A stretch of DNA of 33,005 bases from an uncultured Oscillospiraceae bacterium (GTDB lineage Bacteria > Bacillota > Clostridia > Oscillospirales > Oscillospiraceae), in contig CAJUOA010000025.1 in the NCBI GenBank assembly GCA_910587785.1, positions 1 through 33,005 of the forward strand. Reading direction: 5' to 3'. Under the pieces are notes generated by a model. The model saw only the letters and a list, made by a program, of their open reading frames with translations, was not told the origin of the DNA and did not search any database. A program made the position numbers and the translations under genes. Every line of letters begins with the position of its first letter. The first letter of the stretch is position 1. Positions 23,592 through 31,326 of this stretch are shown piece after piece.

Positions 23592-25082
23592 ATGACCAAC
23601 GACAACACCTATTTCGACGCCATGGAGGCCAAGATCCCCCACGGCAAGGTCCGCACACGCTTCGCCCCCTCCCCCACCGGCTATATGCACGTGGGGAACC
23701 TGCGCACCGCCCTTTACACGTGGCTCATCGCCCGCAGTCAGGGGGGCACCTTCATCCTGCGCATAGAGGACACGGATCAGGGACGCCTGGTGGAGGGCGC
23801 TACCGAGGTCATCTACCGCACTCTGGCCGAGTGCGGCCTCGCCCACGACGAGGGGCCAGACGTGGGCGGTCCTGTGGCTCCCTATATCCAGTCCGAGCGC
23901 CGGGACACCTACGGAACGTATGCCCGCCGCCTGGTGGAGCTGGGCCACGCCTACTACTGCTTCTGTGAGAAGACCGAGAGTGAGGAGGAGTACGGCGGCT
24001 TCCACCGGGAGGCCGACCCCTGCCGCTCCCTGACGCCGGAGGAGGTCCAGGCGAAGCTGGACGCCGGCGCGCCCTATGTCATCCGGCAGAAGATTCCCGA
24101 GACCGGGACCACCACCTTCCACGACGCCATCTTCGGCGACATCACGGTGGAGAACTCCACCCTGGATGACCAGGTGCTCCTCAAGCGGGACGGTTTGCCC
24201 ACCTACAACTTCGCCAACGTCGTCGACGACCACCTGATGGGCATCACCCATGTGGTCCGGGGGAGCGAATACCTCTCCTCCGCCCCAAAGTACGACCTGC
24301 TCTACCAAGGCTTCGGTTGGGAGGTGCCCACCTACGTCCACTGCTCCCCCGTCATGCGGGATCAGCACAATAAAATGAGTAAGCGCCACGGCGATCCGTC
24401 TTATGAGGACCTGAAGGCACAGGGGTACCTCACAGAGGCGATTTTGAACTATGTGGCCCTCCTGGGATGGTCCCCCAGGGGCGAGAAGGCGGAGCAGGAG
24501 GTCTTTTCCCTGCAAGAGCTGGCGGAGACCTTTGACATCGGCGGGATATCGAAGTCCCCGGCTATCTTCGATATCGAGAAGCTGACCCACTTCAACGCCC
24601 TCTACCTCCGGGCCATGACGCCGGAGGCGTTCCATGCGGTGGCAGAGCCGTATATCCATGAGGCGGTGAAAAATCCCGCGCTGGACACCGCCGCCATCGC
24701 CGCCCTGCTCCAGGCACGGTGCGAGCGGCTGACGGACATCCCCGAAAAGGTGGCCTTCTTCGAGGACCTGCCCGCCTACGGCACGGACCTCTTCACCAAC
24801 AAGAAGTCCAAGACCAACGAGGAGGTGTCCAAGCGGATGCTGGAGGCCGCTGTCTCCGCCTTGGAGGAGGTGTCAGACTGGACCCAGGAGGGCATCCATG
24901 TATGCCTTACGGACCTTGCGGCAAAGCTGGAGGTCAAAAACGCCACTCTCATGTGGCCGGTGCGCATCGCGGCGGCGGGACAGGCGGTGACTCCAGGCGG
25001 GGCCATTGAGATCTGCCTCATCCTGGGCCGGGAGGAGTGCCTGCGGCGGCTGAGGATCGGACTGGAGATGCTGGGCGCATGA
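23592..25082 (+). CDS. gltX: Glutamate-tRNA ligase
   Basis: A 496-aa class I synthetase. HIGH-type site HVGN at 33-36 (APSPTGYMHVGN), KMSKR at 261-265 and anticodon-binding C-terminal helical domain. In bacteria with a GatCAB pathway this enzyme also charges tRNA-Gln. RBS GGAGG precedes the ATG at 13 nt. The stop overlaps the SpoIIM-family gene by 4 bp (ATGA). A tRNA-Glu gene occurs later in this window. Confidence 0.96.
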   Translation: MTNDNTYFDAMEAKIPHGKVRTRFAPSPTGYMHVGNLRTALYTWLIARSQGGTFILRIEDTDQGRLVEGATEVIYRTLAECGLAHDEGPDVGGPVAPYIQSERRDTYGTYARRLVELGHAYYCFCEKTESEEEYGGFHREADPCRSLTPEEVQAKLDAGAPYVIRQKIPETGTTTFHDAIFGDITVENSTLDDQVLLKRDGLPTYNFANVVDDHLMGITHVVRGSEYLSSAPKYDLLYQGFGWEVPTYVHCSPVMRDQHNKMSKRHGDPSYEDLKAQGYLTEAILNYVALLGWSPRGEKAEQEVFSLQELAETFDIGGISKSPAIFDIEKLTHFNALYLRAMTPEAFHAVAEPYIHEAVKNPALDTAAIAALLQARCERLTDIPEKVAFFEDLPAYGTDLFTNKKSKTNEEVSKRMLEAAVSALEEVSDWTQEGIHVCLTDLAAKLEVKNATLMWPVRIAAAGQAVTPGGAIEICLILGREECLRRLRIGLEMLGA

Positions 25083-25702
25083 GCTGGTTAAAGGAACAGA
25101 CCGGGCTTTTGGGCGGATTCCTGCGGGCGGACTTCCGCGTGGTTCTCCGGCTGTGCGCCTTGACGTTGGCGCTCTCCGCGCTGGTGGGATTTGCCATCGC
25201 CTATGCCGCGCCGGAGGTGGTGGACAAAGTGCTGGAGGCCTTTATGAACCAGATCCAGGAGGCGGGGGTGGTGGACGAGACGGGGGAACTCTCCGTCTTC
25301 GCCCTGCTGATGAACAACTGGCGGGCTATGCTCACCTCCGCCATATGGGGGCTGATCCCCTTCCTGTTTCTACCGGTGCTGAGCCTCTTTGTCAACGGTG
25401 CGCTGGTAGGGCTCCTGGGGGGCTGGGTGCTGCAAAGGGGCGGCTCTCTCGCTTTCTACTGTGCGGGCATCCTGCCCCATGGGGTGTTTGAAATCCCGGC
25501 GCTGGTGCTCTCCGCCGCCTGTGGGGTGTACCTGTGCCGGGGACTGTGCCGTATCATCCTGAACCGGCCGGACAAGGTGGCGGCGGTGGAGCTCTTCAGT
25601 GAGCTTCTGCGGGTGCTGGTGCTTGTGGTAGCCCCGCTGACTGTATGCGCGGCTTTCATCGAGTGCTATATTACTCCGGTGGTGATGGCGTTTTTCATGT
25701 AG
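25079..25702 (+). CDS. SpoIIM-family membrane protein (DUF95)
   Basis: A 207-aa protein with about five membrane segments. VVLRLCALTLALSALVGFAI, then a short soluble loop, LTSAIWGLIPFLFLPVLSLF, and the hallmark ILPHGVFEIPALVLSAACG, then FIECYITP near the end, place it in the stage II sporulation M / DUF95 family. The start overlaps the gltX stop by 4 bp. It may not be the sporulation engulfment protein itself, because a second family member lies beside xerD. Confidence 0.85.
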   Translation: MSWLKEQTGLLGGFLRADFRVVLRLCALTLALSALVGFAIAYAAPEVVDKVLEAFMNQIQEAGVVDETGELSVFALLMNNWRAMLTSAIWGLIPFLFLPVLSLFVNGALVGLLGGWVLQRGGSLAFYCAGILPHGVFEIPALVLSAACGVYLCRGLCRIILNRPDKVAAVELFSELLRVLVLVVAPLTVCAAFIECYITPVVMAFFM

Positions 25703-25706
25703 ACCT

Positions 25707-26375
25707 ATGAAACAGATCGCAATCATCGACGACGACATCTATATCAGCAGCATGTTGGAGGAGCTCCTTGTGCGGGAGGGCTACGGGGTCCTGCGGGCCT
25801 ACTCGGGTACAGAGGCCCTGCTTCTCCTGGAGGAGAAAAAGCCGGACCTGGTCCTGCTGGACCTGATGCTTCCGGGGCTCAGCGGCGAGGAGGTGCTTCC
25901 CCACTTGGCGGGCATTCCGGTGATCGTGCTGTCCGCCAAGGCGGATGTGGAGGACAAGGTGGAGCTCCTGCTGGGGGGCGCGGCGGACTACCTGACGAAG
26001 CCTTTCGACACACGGGAGTTGCTGGCCCGCATCGCTGTACAGCTGCGGCGGACTGTTCCGGCGGCCTCTCCCCTGCTCCGCTATGGACCGCTGGTGCTAA
26101 ACACCGCTGCCCGGAGTGTGACGGCAAAGGGCCGGGAGGTCCGGTTGACACGGACGGAGTACGCGGTTTTGAAGCTCCTCATGCAAAATCCAAGGCAGGT
26201 GGTCACAAAGGGACAGCTTCTGGACCATATCAGCGAGGATACCCCCGACTGCGTGGAGAGTTCCTTGAAGGTCCATGTCAGCAACCTGCGCAGGAAGCTC
26301 CGGGAGGCCGGGGCGGGCGAGTGCATCGAATCGGTGTGGGGCATCGGCTTTAAGCTGGCAGAACGGGCACTATGA
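25707..26375 (+). CDS. OmpR/PhoB-type response regulator, no adjacent kinase
   Basis: A 222-aa two-domain regulator. Receiver: acidic triad D8-D10, phosphoacceptor D52 (LVLLDLMLPG), S76 and K98 (YLTKPFD) all present. The winged-helix output domain covers about 127-220 (VRLTRTEYAVLKLLMQNP, SSLKVHVSNLRRKLREAG, IESVWGIGFKL). No histidine kinase is adjacent: a SpoIIM-family gene lies 4 bp before it and nrdG 13 bp after. It has no strong ribosome binding site, so it probably depends on coupling to the upstream gene. Confidence 0.93.
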   Translation: MKQIAIIDDDIYISSMLEELLVREGYGVLRAYSGTEALLLLEEKKPDLVLLDLMLPGLSGEEVLPHLAGIPVIVLSAKADVEDKVELLLGGAADYLTKPFDTRELLARIAVQLRRTVPAASPLLRYGPLVLNTAARSVTAKGREVRLTRTEYAVLKLLMQNPRQVVTKGQLLDHISEDTPDCVESSLKVHVSNLRRKLREAGAGECIESVWGIGFKLAERAL

Positions 26376-26388
26376 AAAGGAGAAATCA

Positions 26389-26880
26389 ATGAAAATCTAC
26401 GGTTTGGTACAAGATTCCATCGTGGACGGGCCCGGGTTCCGGTTCGGGTGCTTTGTCCAGGGCTGTCCCCATAACTGTCCGGGGTGCCACAATCCGGACA
26501 GCCACGACCCGGCGGGCGGTACGGAGATGAGCGTGGAGGAGGTGGCGCGGGAGCTCCTGAAGAACCCTATGACTGACGGGCTGACCCTCTCCGGCGGGGA
26601 GCCCTTCGCACAGCCGGAGGAGTGCCTGCGCTTGGCGAAAATCGCCCACGAGCACGGGCTGAACGTGTGGAGCTACTCCGGCTGGACCTTTGAGCACCTG
26701 CGGGACGGGGGGACGGAGGCTCAGAAGGCCCTTTTGGCGGAGGTGGATGTGCTGGTGGACGGGCCCTTCGTGCTGGCGGAGCGGTCCCTCACCCTGCCCT
26801 TCCGGGGGAGCAGGAACCAGAGGCTGATTGACGTGAAGGCGTCGTTAGCCGCCGGAGAGACGGTCATCCGGCCCGATTGA
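26389..26880 (+). CDS. nrdG: Anaerobic ribonucleotide reductase activase-like radical SAM protein
   Basis: A 163-aa radical SAM enzyme. The cluster motif is C26-C30-C33 (CPHNCPGC), preceded by MKIYGLVQDSIVDGPGFRFG and followed by SGGEPFAQP. FRGSRNQRLIDV at the C-terminus is typical of the NrdG / glycyl-radical activase group. It would make the glycyl radical on the class III reductase NrdD. No nrdD is in the window. RBS AAAAGGAG precedes the ATG. It likely shares a transcript with the response regulator. Confidence 0.85.
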   Translation: MKIYGLVQDSIVDGPGFRFGCFVQGCPHNCPGCHNPDSHDPAGGTEMSVEEVARELLKNPMTDGLTLSGGEPFAQPEECLRLAKIAHEHGLNVWSYSGWTFEHLRDGGTEAQKALLAEVDVLVDGPFVLAERSLTLPFRGSRNQRLIDVKASLAAGETVIRPD

Positions 26881-26980
26881 GGGCCGGAACCGCCAGAAAG
26901 CGGTCCCGGCGTCCGCGGCCCTGGCCAAGGAGCTGGGCACGGACGTGAAGGGTATTCCTGTCGCTGAAAAAATATCCTGA
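26861..26980 (+). pseudogene. Possible 3' remnant of a gene
   Basis: In the +1 frame relative to nrdG, an open stretch without a start codon reads GRNRQKAVPASAALAKELG, TDVKGIPVAEKIS and then stops (TGA, 26978-26980). Codon use is like the local genes and the peptide looks globular, but it has no start and begins inside the nrdG end. It may be a decayed gene end or chance. Confidence 0.3.
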
Positions 26981-27000
26981 TTCTCCTCCATCCAAAGTAA

Positions 27001-27196
27001 GGCGGCACGGTTCCTGTTCGGAATCGTGCCGCCTCGCTCTATCCGGGGAATGCACTCTATTTTGCCGCCCCCGTCCTTCGTCCCCCGTTCCTCCGCCCGC
27101 AAACCAGCGAAGCGTTTGTGGGCGAAAAGCGAAGAAATTCCCATCATAGCGCAGTTTTCGCCGCAAGGCGGAAAGGTCGCGGTGATGGGAATTTCT
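27001..27196. repeat. Three stacked hairpins downstream of tRNA-Pro
   Basis: Hairpin 1: GGCGGCACG (27001-27009) with its complement ending 27033. Hairpin 2: CGCCCGCAAA (27094-27103) with 27115-27124, one G-T pair. Hairpin 3: 14-bp AGAAATTCCCATCA (27133-27146) with 27183-27196, enclosing an inner 8-bp stem with a GCAA tetraloop at about 27155-27174. None has a clean T tract on either strand. They occupy most of the gap between nrdG and the tRNA. Confidence 0.6.
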
Positions 27197-27200
27197 GAGC

Positions 27201-27276
27201 TGGTCCGAGTGGCGAGGCTCAAACTCGCGGCCTCGTGGTCCCAAACCACGCGTTCTATCAGCTGAACTACACCCGG
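27201..27276 (-). tRNA. tRNA-Pro (anticodon UGG)
   Basis: Minus strand. Acceptor CCGGGTG pairs with CACTCGG (one G-T), discriminator A, encoded CCA (27203-27201). D stem GTTC/GAAC, anticodon stem CGTGG/CCACG with loop TTTGGGA giving UGG, T stem GCGAG/CTCGC. Conserved T8, A14, G15, G18, A21, T33, C48, T54, T55 and A58 are present. Position 19 is A and 56 is T instead of the near-universal G and C, yet they could still pair. A promoter lies directly upstream. A functional gene is likely. Confidence 0.85.
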
Positions 27277-27298
27277 GGATTTGATTTCTCTCTCAGGG

Positions 27299-27327
27299 AG
27301 TATACCACAGGAGGCCGGGAAATGCAA
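27299..27327 (-). promoter_or_regulatory. Promoter of tRNA-Pro
   Basis: On the minus strand TTGCAT (27327-27322), a 17-bp spacer and TATACT (27304-27299), 22 bp before the tRNA 5' end. Confidence 0.65.
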
Positions 27328-27361
27328 GGAAATTTTTCTGCCCGCTCCAAGAAAAAAACGC

Positions 27362-27390
27362 TTGACATTCCAGAGCATTTGTTCTATATT
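27362..27390 (+). promoter_or_regulatory. Promoter of the radical SAM repair gene
   Basis: TTGACA (27362-27367), a 17-bp spacer and TATATT (27385-27390), 40 bp before the start codon; divergent from the tRNA-Pro promoter. Confidence 0.7.
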
Positions 27391-27430
27391 ATAAGAGAAA
27401 CATCTGTTTGTTATCTGGAGGGGTGTACCC

Positions 27431-28699
27431 ATGAATACCATGGAGAAATTAGCCATACTGACGGACGCCGCCAAGTACGATGCCGCGTGTACCTCCTCCG
27501 GAGCGAAGCGGGGACATCGGAAGGGATATATCGGCAATACCTCCTCCTCTGTCATGGGGTGCTGTCATACCTTCTCCGGCGACGGACGGTGCGTCACGCT
27601 TTTGAAGGTTTTGATGACTAATTGCTGTGTCTACGACTGCAAATACTGCGTCAACCGCTGTTCTAACGACACCCAGCGAGCGGTCTTTTCCCCGGAGGAG
27701 CTGGCCGAGCTGACCATCCAATTCTACCGGCGCAACTATATTGAGGGACTGTTTCTCTCCTCCGGCGTGCTGGTCAGTCCCGACTACACCACAGAGCGGA
27801 TGATCCGGTGCCTGGACTTATTGCGCAATCACCACCGCTTCAACGGCTACATCCATGCCAAGGCCATCCCCGGTACGTCGCCGGAGCTGGTGACCCGGCT
27901 AGGGCTGCTTGCCGACCGGCTGAGCGTCAATATCGAACTTCCGTCCGAGCAGGGGTTGAGCACTTTGGCGCCTAATAAAAGTCGGAAATCCATCTTTCGC
28001 CCCATGGGGCTTATTACGAATACCCTGCGGGAAAACAAGGAGGAGCTGGTCAAGTACCGCCACGCGCCGCGCTTCGCTCCCGCTGGGCAGAGCACCCAGA
28101 TGATTATCGGCGCTACGCCGGATTCGGACCGGCACATCCTCTCTTTGACGCAGTCTTTATATAACAAATACGGCCTTAAACGGGTGTTCTACTCTGCGTA
28201 TGTGCCGGTGGTGGAACACACCCTTCTGCCTTCCATCGACACCAAACCGCCCCTCCTGCGGGAGCACCGCCTGTACCAGGCGGACTGGTTACTGCGGTTT
28301 TATGGTTTCCGGGCGGAGGAGCTTTTGGACGAGGAAAACCCCAACTTCAATCCCTTAGTGGACCCCAAGTGCAGCTGGGCGCTCAATCATCCGGAGTTCT
28401 TTCCGGTGGAGGTGAACACCGCTGACAAGGAGACTTTGCTGCGTGTCCCCGGGATGGGGACCGTCTCAGTCGGGCGTATCCTCTACGCTCGCAGAGCGAG
28501 AAAGCTGGAGCACGGGGATTTGAAAAAGTTGGGCGTTGTGATGAAAAGAGCGCAGTATTTCATTACCTGTAAAGGGAAAATACTTGATGGATTAAAGCTC
28601 CACCCGGAGGGGATTCTCCGCAATTTGATTGCGGCGGAGAGAGCCTCCCTGCCGGGGACGGAGATGGAGCAGTTGTCCCTTTTTGACGCCGCAGGGTAG
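27431..28699 (+). CDS. Putative DNA modification/repair radical SAM protein (TIGR03916 type)
   Basis: A 422-aa protein. The radical SAM motif is C66-C70-C73 (CVYDCKYC). SVNIELPSEQGLSTLAPNKS is a conserved block of this family, and a helix-hairpin-helix DNA-binding motif lies near residues 333-355 (VNTADKETLLRVPGMGTVSV). The C-terminus ends in MEQLSLFDA, resembling a clamp-binding motif (QLSLF). The family is normally next to a TIGR03915 partner; none is seen here. RBS GGAGGGG precedes ATG 27431. The true substrate is unknown. Confidence 0.88.
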   Translation: MNTMEKLAILTDAAKYDAACTSSGAKRGHRKGYIGNTSSSVMGCCHTFSGDGRCVTLLKVLMTNCCVYDCKYCVNRCSNDTQRAVFSPEELAELTIQFYRRNYIEGLFLSSGVLVSPDYTTERMIRCLDLLRNHHRFNGYIHAKAIPGTSPELVTRLGLLADRLSVNIELPSEQGLSTLAPNKSRKSIFRPMGLITNTLRENKEELVKYRHAPRFAPAGQSTQMIIGATPDSDRHILSLTQSLYNKYGLKRVFYSAYVPVVEHTLLPSIDTKPPLLREHRLYQADWLLRFYGFRAEELLDEENPNFNPLVDPKCSWALNHPEFFPVEVNTADKETLLRVPGMGTVSVGRILYARRARKLEHGDLKKLGVVMKRAQYFITCKGKILDGLKLHPEGILRNLIAAERASLPGTEMEQLSLFDAAG

Positions 28700-28716
28700 A
28701 TTTTTCTGCACTCATT

Positions 28717-29318
28717 CGGGGCCTCCCCGGCCCCGGACCCCGGGTGACTTTTTCCGCGTGGAAAAAGTCACCAAAAAGACGCTCAAGAAACTACGTTTCT
28801 TGAGAAACTTCCTTCATTACGGGGGTTTTTTGTTTACGCTACGACCTGTTTGTCTCCTTTCCCCAATCTCTTCCCTGGGCCGATGCCAGTCGAATCTCCG
28901 CCACCACTCCCTGGCCCTTTAGTCTTCTTCGTTGGGTTCGCCTCCGAGAAGCACGATTCTTTTGAGAGACTACCGGGCCACCGGCACGGTGCGGGCGAGA
29001 CTGCACTTCTTGTCGTGTACGCATGGCGCATCCGCTGCGCAGTCCGGCAGGGACTTCTACATGGAGGGCCGGCAGGCGCAGTATCGATAACTGCCAATCT
29101 TGCCACTGGAGCGCGCAGAAATTCAGTGGCAGAGCTCTATCTAGTCGTTATGCGCTCTCCCGGGCCCCTCCGGCCCAAGAGGAGTGGGGGTGTCCAGAGG
29201 GGGCAAAGCCCCCTTGGCGGCTTTTTGGTGACTTTTTGGCCGTGCAAAAAGTCACCGGGGTCCGGGGCGAGCAGCCCCGGGCCTTCGACGGAGAAGGCAT
29301 TCATTCGGAAGAAAATAT
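28717..29318 (+). repeat. ~600-bp element with terminal inverted repeats, copy B (MITE-like)
   Basis: Same orientation as copy A. 28819-29300 equals 6605-7086. The left arm differs: one 13-bp unit instead of three, and substitutions in the hairpins (28743-28772 and 28782-28804) that keep base pairing. TCATTCGG stands at both edges (28712-28719 and 29301-29308), a possible target duplication. It lies between the radical SAM gene and xerD. Frames inside (28850-29353 and others) are not believed to be coding. Confidence 0.85.
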
Positions 29319-29353
29319 CTCCTAACCAAACAAAAGCAGCACCCACACCGTGA

Positions 29354-29386
29354 GATAAAGAAAAGGGCCGGGGGGCAACGCCCCCC
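29354..29386 (-). terminator. Terminator of the xerD operon
   Basis: GGGGGGC-AAC-GCCCCCC (29370-29386) followed on the minus strand by CTTTTCTTTATCT. It lies 7 bp beyond the xerD stop. Confidence 0.75.
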
Positions 29387-29392
29387 AACCCC

Positions 29393-30277
29393 TCAAGCCC
29401 TCGGATGGGCCTTATGATAGACATCCTGAAGCTTCTGCTTCACCATATGAGAATAAATCTGCGTAGAAGAGATATCCGCATGTCCCAGCATCTCCTGAAT
29501 GGAATGCAAATCCGCCCCATTCTCCAGCAGATGCGCCGCAAAAGAATGCCGCAGCGTATGAGGCGTGATCTCCTTATCGATCTGCGCCGTCTCCTGATAG
29601 TGCTTGACGATCTTCCAGAACCCTTGACGGCTCATACGCTCCCCGTTCATATTCACAAACAGCGACGTCTCCTGGGGATTGAGCACCAGCTGGGGCCGGA
29701 CGTCCTGGACATAGTCCGTCAGCGCCTTCACCGCCGCCGGATACAGCGGAATGATCCGCTCCCTCCCCCGGCCCGAGCAGTGCAGAAGCCCCGCCTGAAG
29801 ATTCAGATCCGACACATCCAGGTTGATAAGCTCACTGACCCGGATGCCAGTGGCATACAACAGCTCCAGCATCGCCCGGTCCCGAAATCCCTTGGCATCC
29901 ACACATTGGGGCTGTTCCAAAAACAGCTCCACCTCCTCCCCAGTGAGGATCTGGGGAAGCTTCCGCTCTGACCGTATGGGAGCGGTGTTCTTCGTCGGCT
30001 CCTCCTTCACCGCGCCCACACGCACCATGTAATGATAAAACGATTTCAGCGAGGCCAGTGCCCGCGCTACGCTGGACAGACTCTTGCCCTTGTTGGTCAT
30101 GTAATGAAGATAGTTTTCCACCTGCTCCTGTTCTACATGGGCCAGATCCGTCCCCTCCTCCTCTGAGAGGTAACGTGAAAACTGCGTCACGTCCCGTACA
30201 TAGGACGCAACAGTGTTGTCTGATGCGCGCCGCTCGATCTCTAAATAGTTTGAATAGTCGGCGATGTAATTTGCCAC
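29393..30277 (-). CDS. xerD: Tyrosine recombinase XerD
   Basis: A 294-aa recombinase resolving chromosome dimers at dif, or a close paralogue. An N-terminal SAM-like core-binding domain (1-88) is followed by the catalytic domain with R146 (ATGIRVSEL), H240 and R243 (HTLRHSFAAHL), H266 (MLGHADIS) and Y275 (STQIYSHM). The beta-hairpin lysine position reads GRGRERI, so Arg170 replaces the usual Lys. GTG 30277 has AAGGAGG 10 nt upstream. It follows the SpoIIM gene, as in other Firmicutes. Confidence 0.9.
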   Translation of the reverse strand: MANYIADYSNYLEIERRASDNTVASYVRDVTQFSRYLSEEEGTDLAHVEQEQVENYLHYMTNKGKSLSSVARALASLKSFYHYMVRVGAVKEEPTKNTAPIRSERKLPQILTGEEVELFLEQPQCVDAKGFRDRAMLELLYATGIRVSELINLDVSDLNLQAGLLHCSGRGRERIIPLYPAAVKALTDYVQDVRPQLVLNPQETSLFVNMNGERMSRQGFWKIVKHYQETAQIDKEITPHTLRHSFAAHLLENGADLHSIQEMLGHADISSTQIYSHMVKQKLQDVYHKAHPRA

Positions 30278-30304
30278 AGTGGGCCCCCTCCTTTCCGCTC
30301 GACC

Positions 30305-30940
30305 TCACAGCACCTCCCCCAGCGCCAAACGGAACAGAAGAGGTGCCGCCAGCCGCTCGCAGCATACGCCAGCAGCCAGGATCACGAGACAAAGCACAAG
30401 CAGGAGAACATATTGGCTCCCATAGAGCACCGGGGCGGAACGCTTCCCGCGCCCAAAGGACAGCGCGAACAGCTCCGTGGACAGCGGCCACGCCTTGTCC
30501 GCCAAAGCGAAAAAGCACGGCAGCGTGAACAGCAGCCGAATGCCCATCAGCCCCATAGCCAGCACCACCCCTGCCCGCCCAAAGCACCGGACAAAGCAGG
30601 AGACCGTGTACATGCTCAAAAACCCGATGAGCGCCGCCAACGCCGGAATCAGCGCCACCCCCGCGCAGGAGAACCCCAGCAGGAACACCAGCACCCCGCT
30701 GCCAAAATACAGCACTGCACAGCTCCAAAGAGACGACGCCGTCCCCCCCGCGTCATACACGGCGCAGAAGTCCCGCAGGTACCTGCCCAGCTCCGCCTGC
30801 GCCCCCTCATCACAGCAGAGCGCATACACATGCCCCGCCAGTGCCCCGGCCAGGAAAAACAGGGCTAACAGCACCTCCCGGAGCATTGACGGCTCCCAGG
30901 CTCCTAATTCAATTCGATGCAGGACAGGCCGTCCGCGCAT
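30305..30940 (-). CDS. spoIIM: Probable stage II sporulation protein M
   Basis: A 211-aa protein with about five membrane segments (EVLLALFFLAGALAGHVYAL, CAVLYFGSGVLVFLLGFSCA, VLLLVLCLVILAAGVCCERL). Together with the adjacent xerD this matches the spoIIM-xerD neighbourhood. In endospore formers SpoIIM joins SpoIID and SpoIIP in engulfment; sequence similarity is not easy to judge by eye. RBS GGAGGTGATGG precedes ATG 30940. It is rich in Cys for a membrane protein. Confidence 0.65.
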   Translation of the reverse strand: MRGRPVLHRIELGAWEPSMLREVLLALFFLAGALAGHVYALCCDEGAQAELGRYLRDFCAVYDAGGTASSLWSCAVLYFGSGVLVFLLGFSCAGVALIPALAALIGFLSMYTVSCFVRCFGRAGVVLAMGLMGIRLLFTLPCFFALADKAWPLSTELFALSFGRGKRSAPVLYGSQYVLLLVLCLVILAAGVCCERLAAPLLFRLALGEVL

Positions 30941-30982
30941 GTTCCATCACCTCCCCACCAGCATATGCACAGTGGACAAGGT

Positions 30983-31228
30983 TTAGAAGCACCTGAGCCC
31001 ATCAGGGAGTTCTATAGAATATGACCAATAATGCTCGCCTGTTTCTGTGCGAGTAGTATAAATATATCCCAATTTTTCTCCCCGCGCAAGCCCAAATCGC
31101 AGGATAAAAAATATTTTGTCAGATGTCACAACTGTTATGTTAATGCTTTTATGTGGCCCTTCCGGCTCAAAAAAAGTCCTGCCCTTGAGATAGGCAGGAT
31201 AGCTTGCTATTTTGTATTTTTCTATCAT
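30983..31228 (-). CDS. Small AT-rich open frame, unknown
   Basis: An 81-aa frame (MIEKYKIASYPAYLKGRTFF ... YSIELPDGLRCF) with alternating hydrophobic/charged residues as in a small beta-rich domain. Its AT content is well above that of its neighbours. No ribosome binding site precedes ATG 31228. An inverted repeat ATCTATA/TATAGAT lies just upstream (31226-31250 region). It could be a small acquired gene or a remnant. Confidence 0.4.
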   Translation of the reverse strand: MIEKYKIASYPAYLKGRTFFEPEGPHKSINITVVTSDKIFFILRFGLARGEKLGYIYTTRTETGEHYWSYSIELPDGLRCF

Positions 31229-31281
31229 CTATACCACTATATATAGATATGTCTCCAGAGTCGGAGCGGATTCCAGCTCTT

Positions 31282-31307
31282 AAAACAGAGCCTTTCGGCC
31301 TTCTGCG
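31282..31307 (-). terminator. Possible terminator of the TIGR04086 gene
   Basis: On the minus strand a short GGCC-GAAA-GGCT hairpin with flanking CAGA/CTG pairing is followed by TTTTAAG. It is 20 bp past the stop codon. The stem is short and bulged. Confidence 0.4.
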
Positions 31308-31326
31308 ACTGCTTTCCCCTTTTTGT

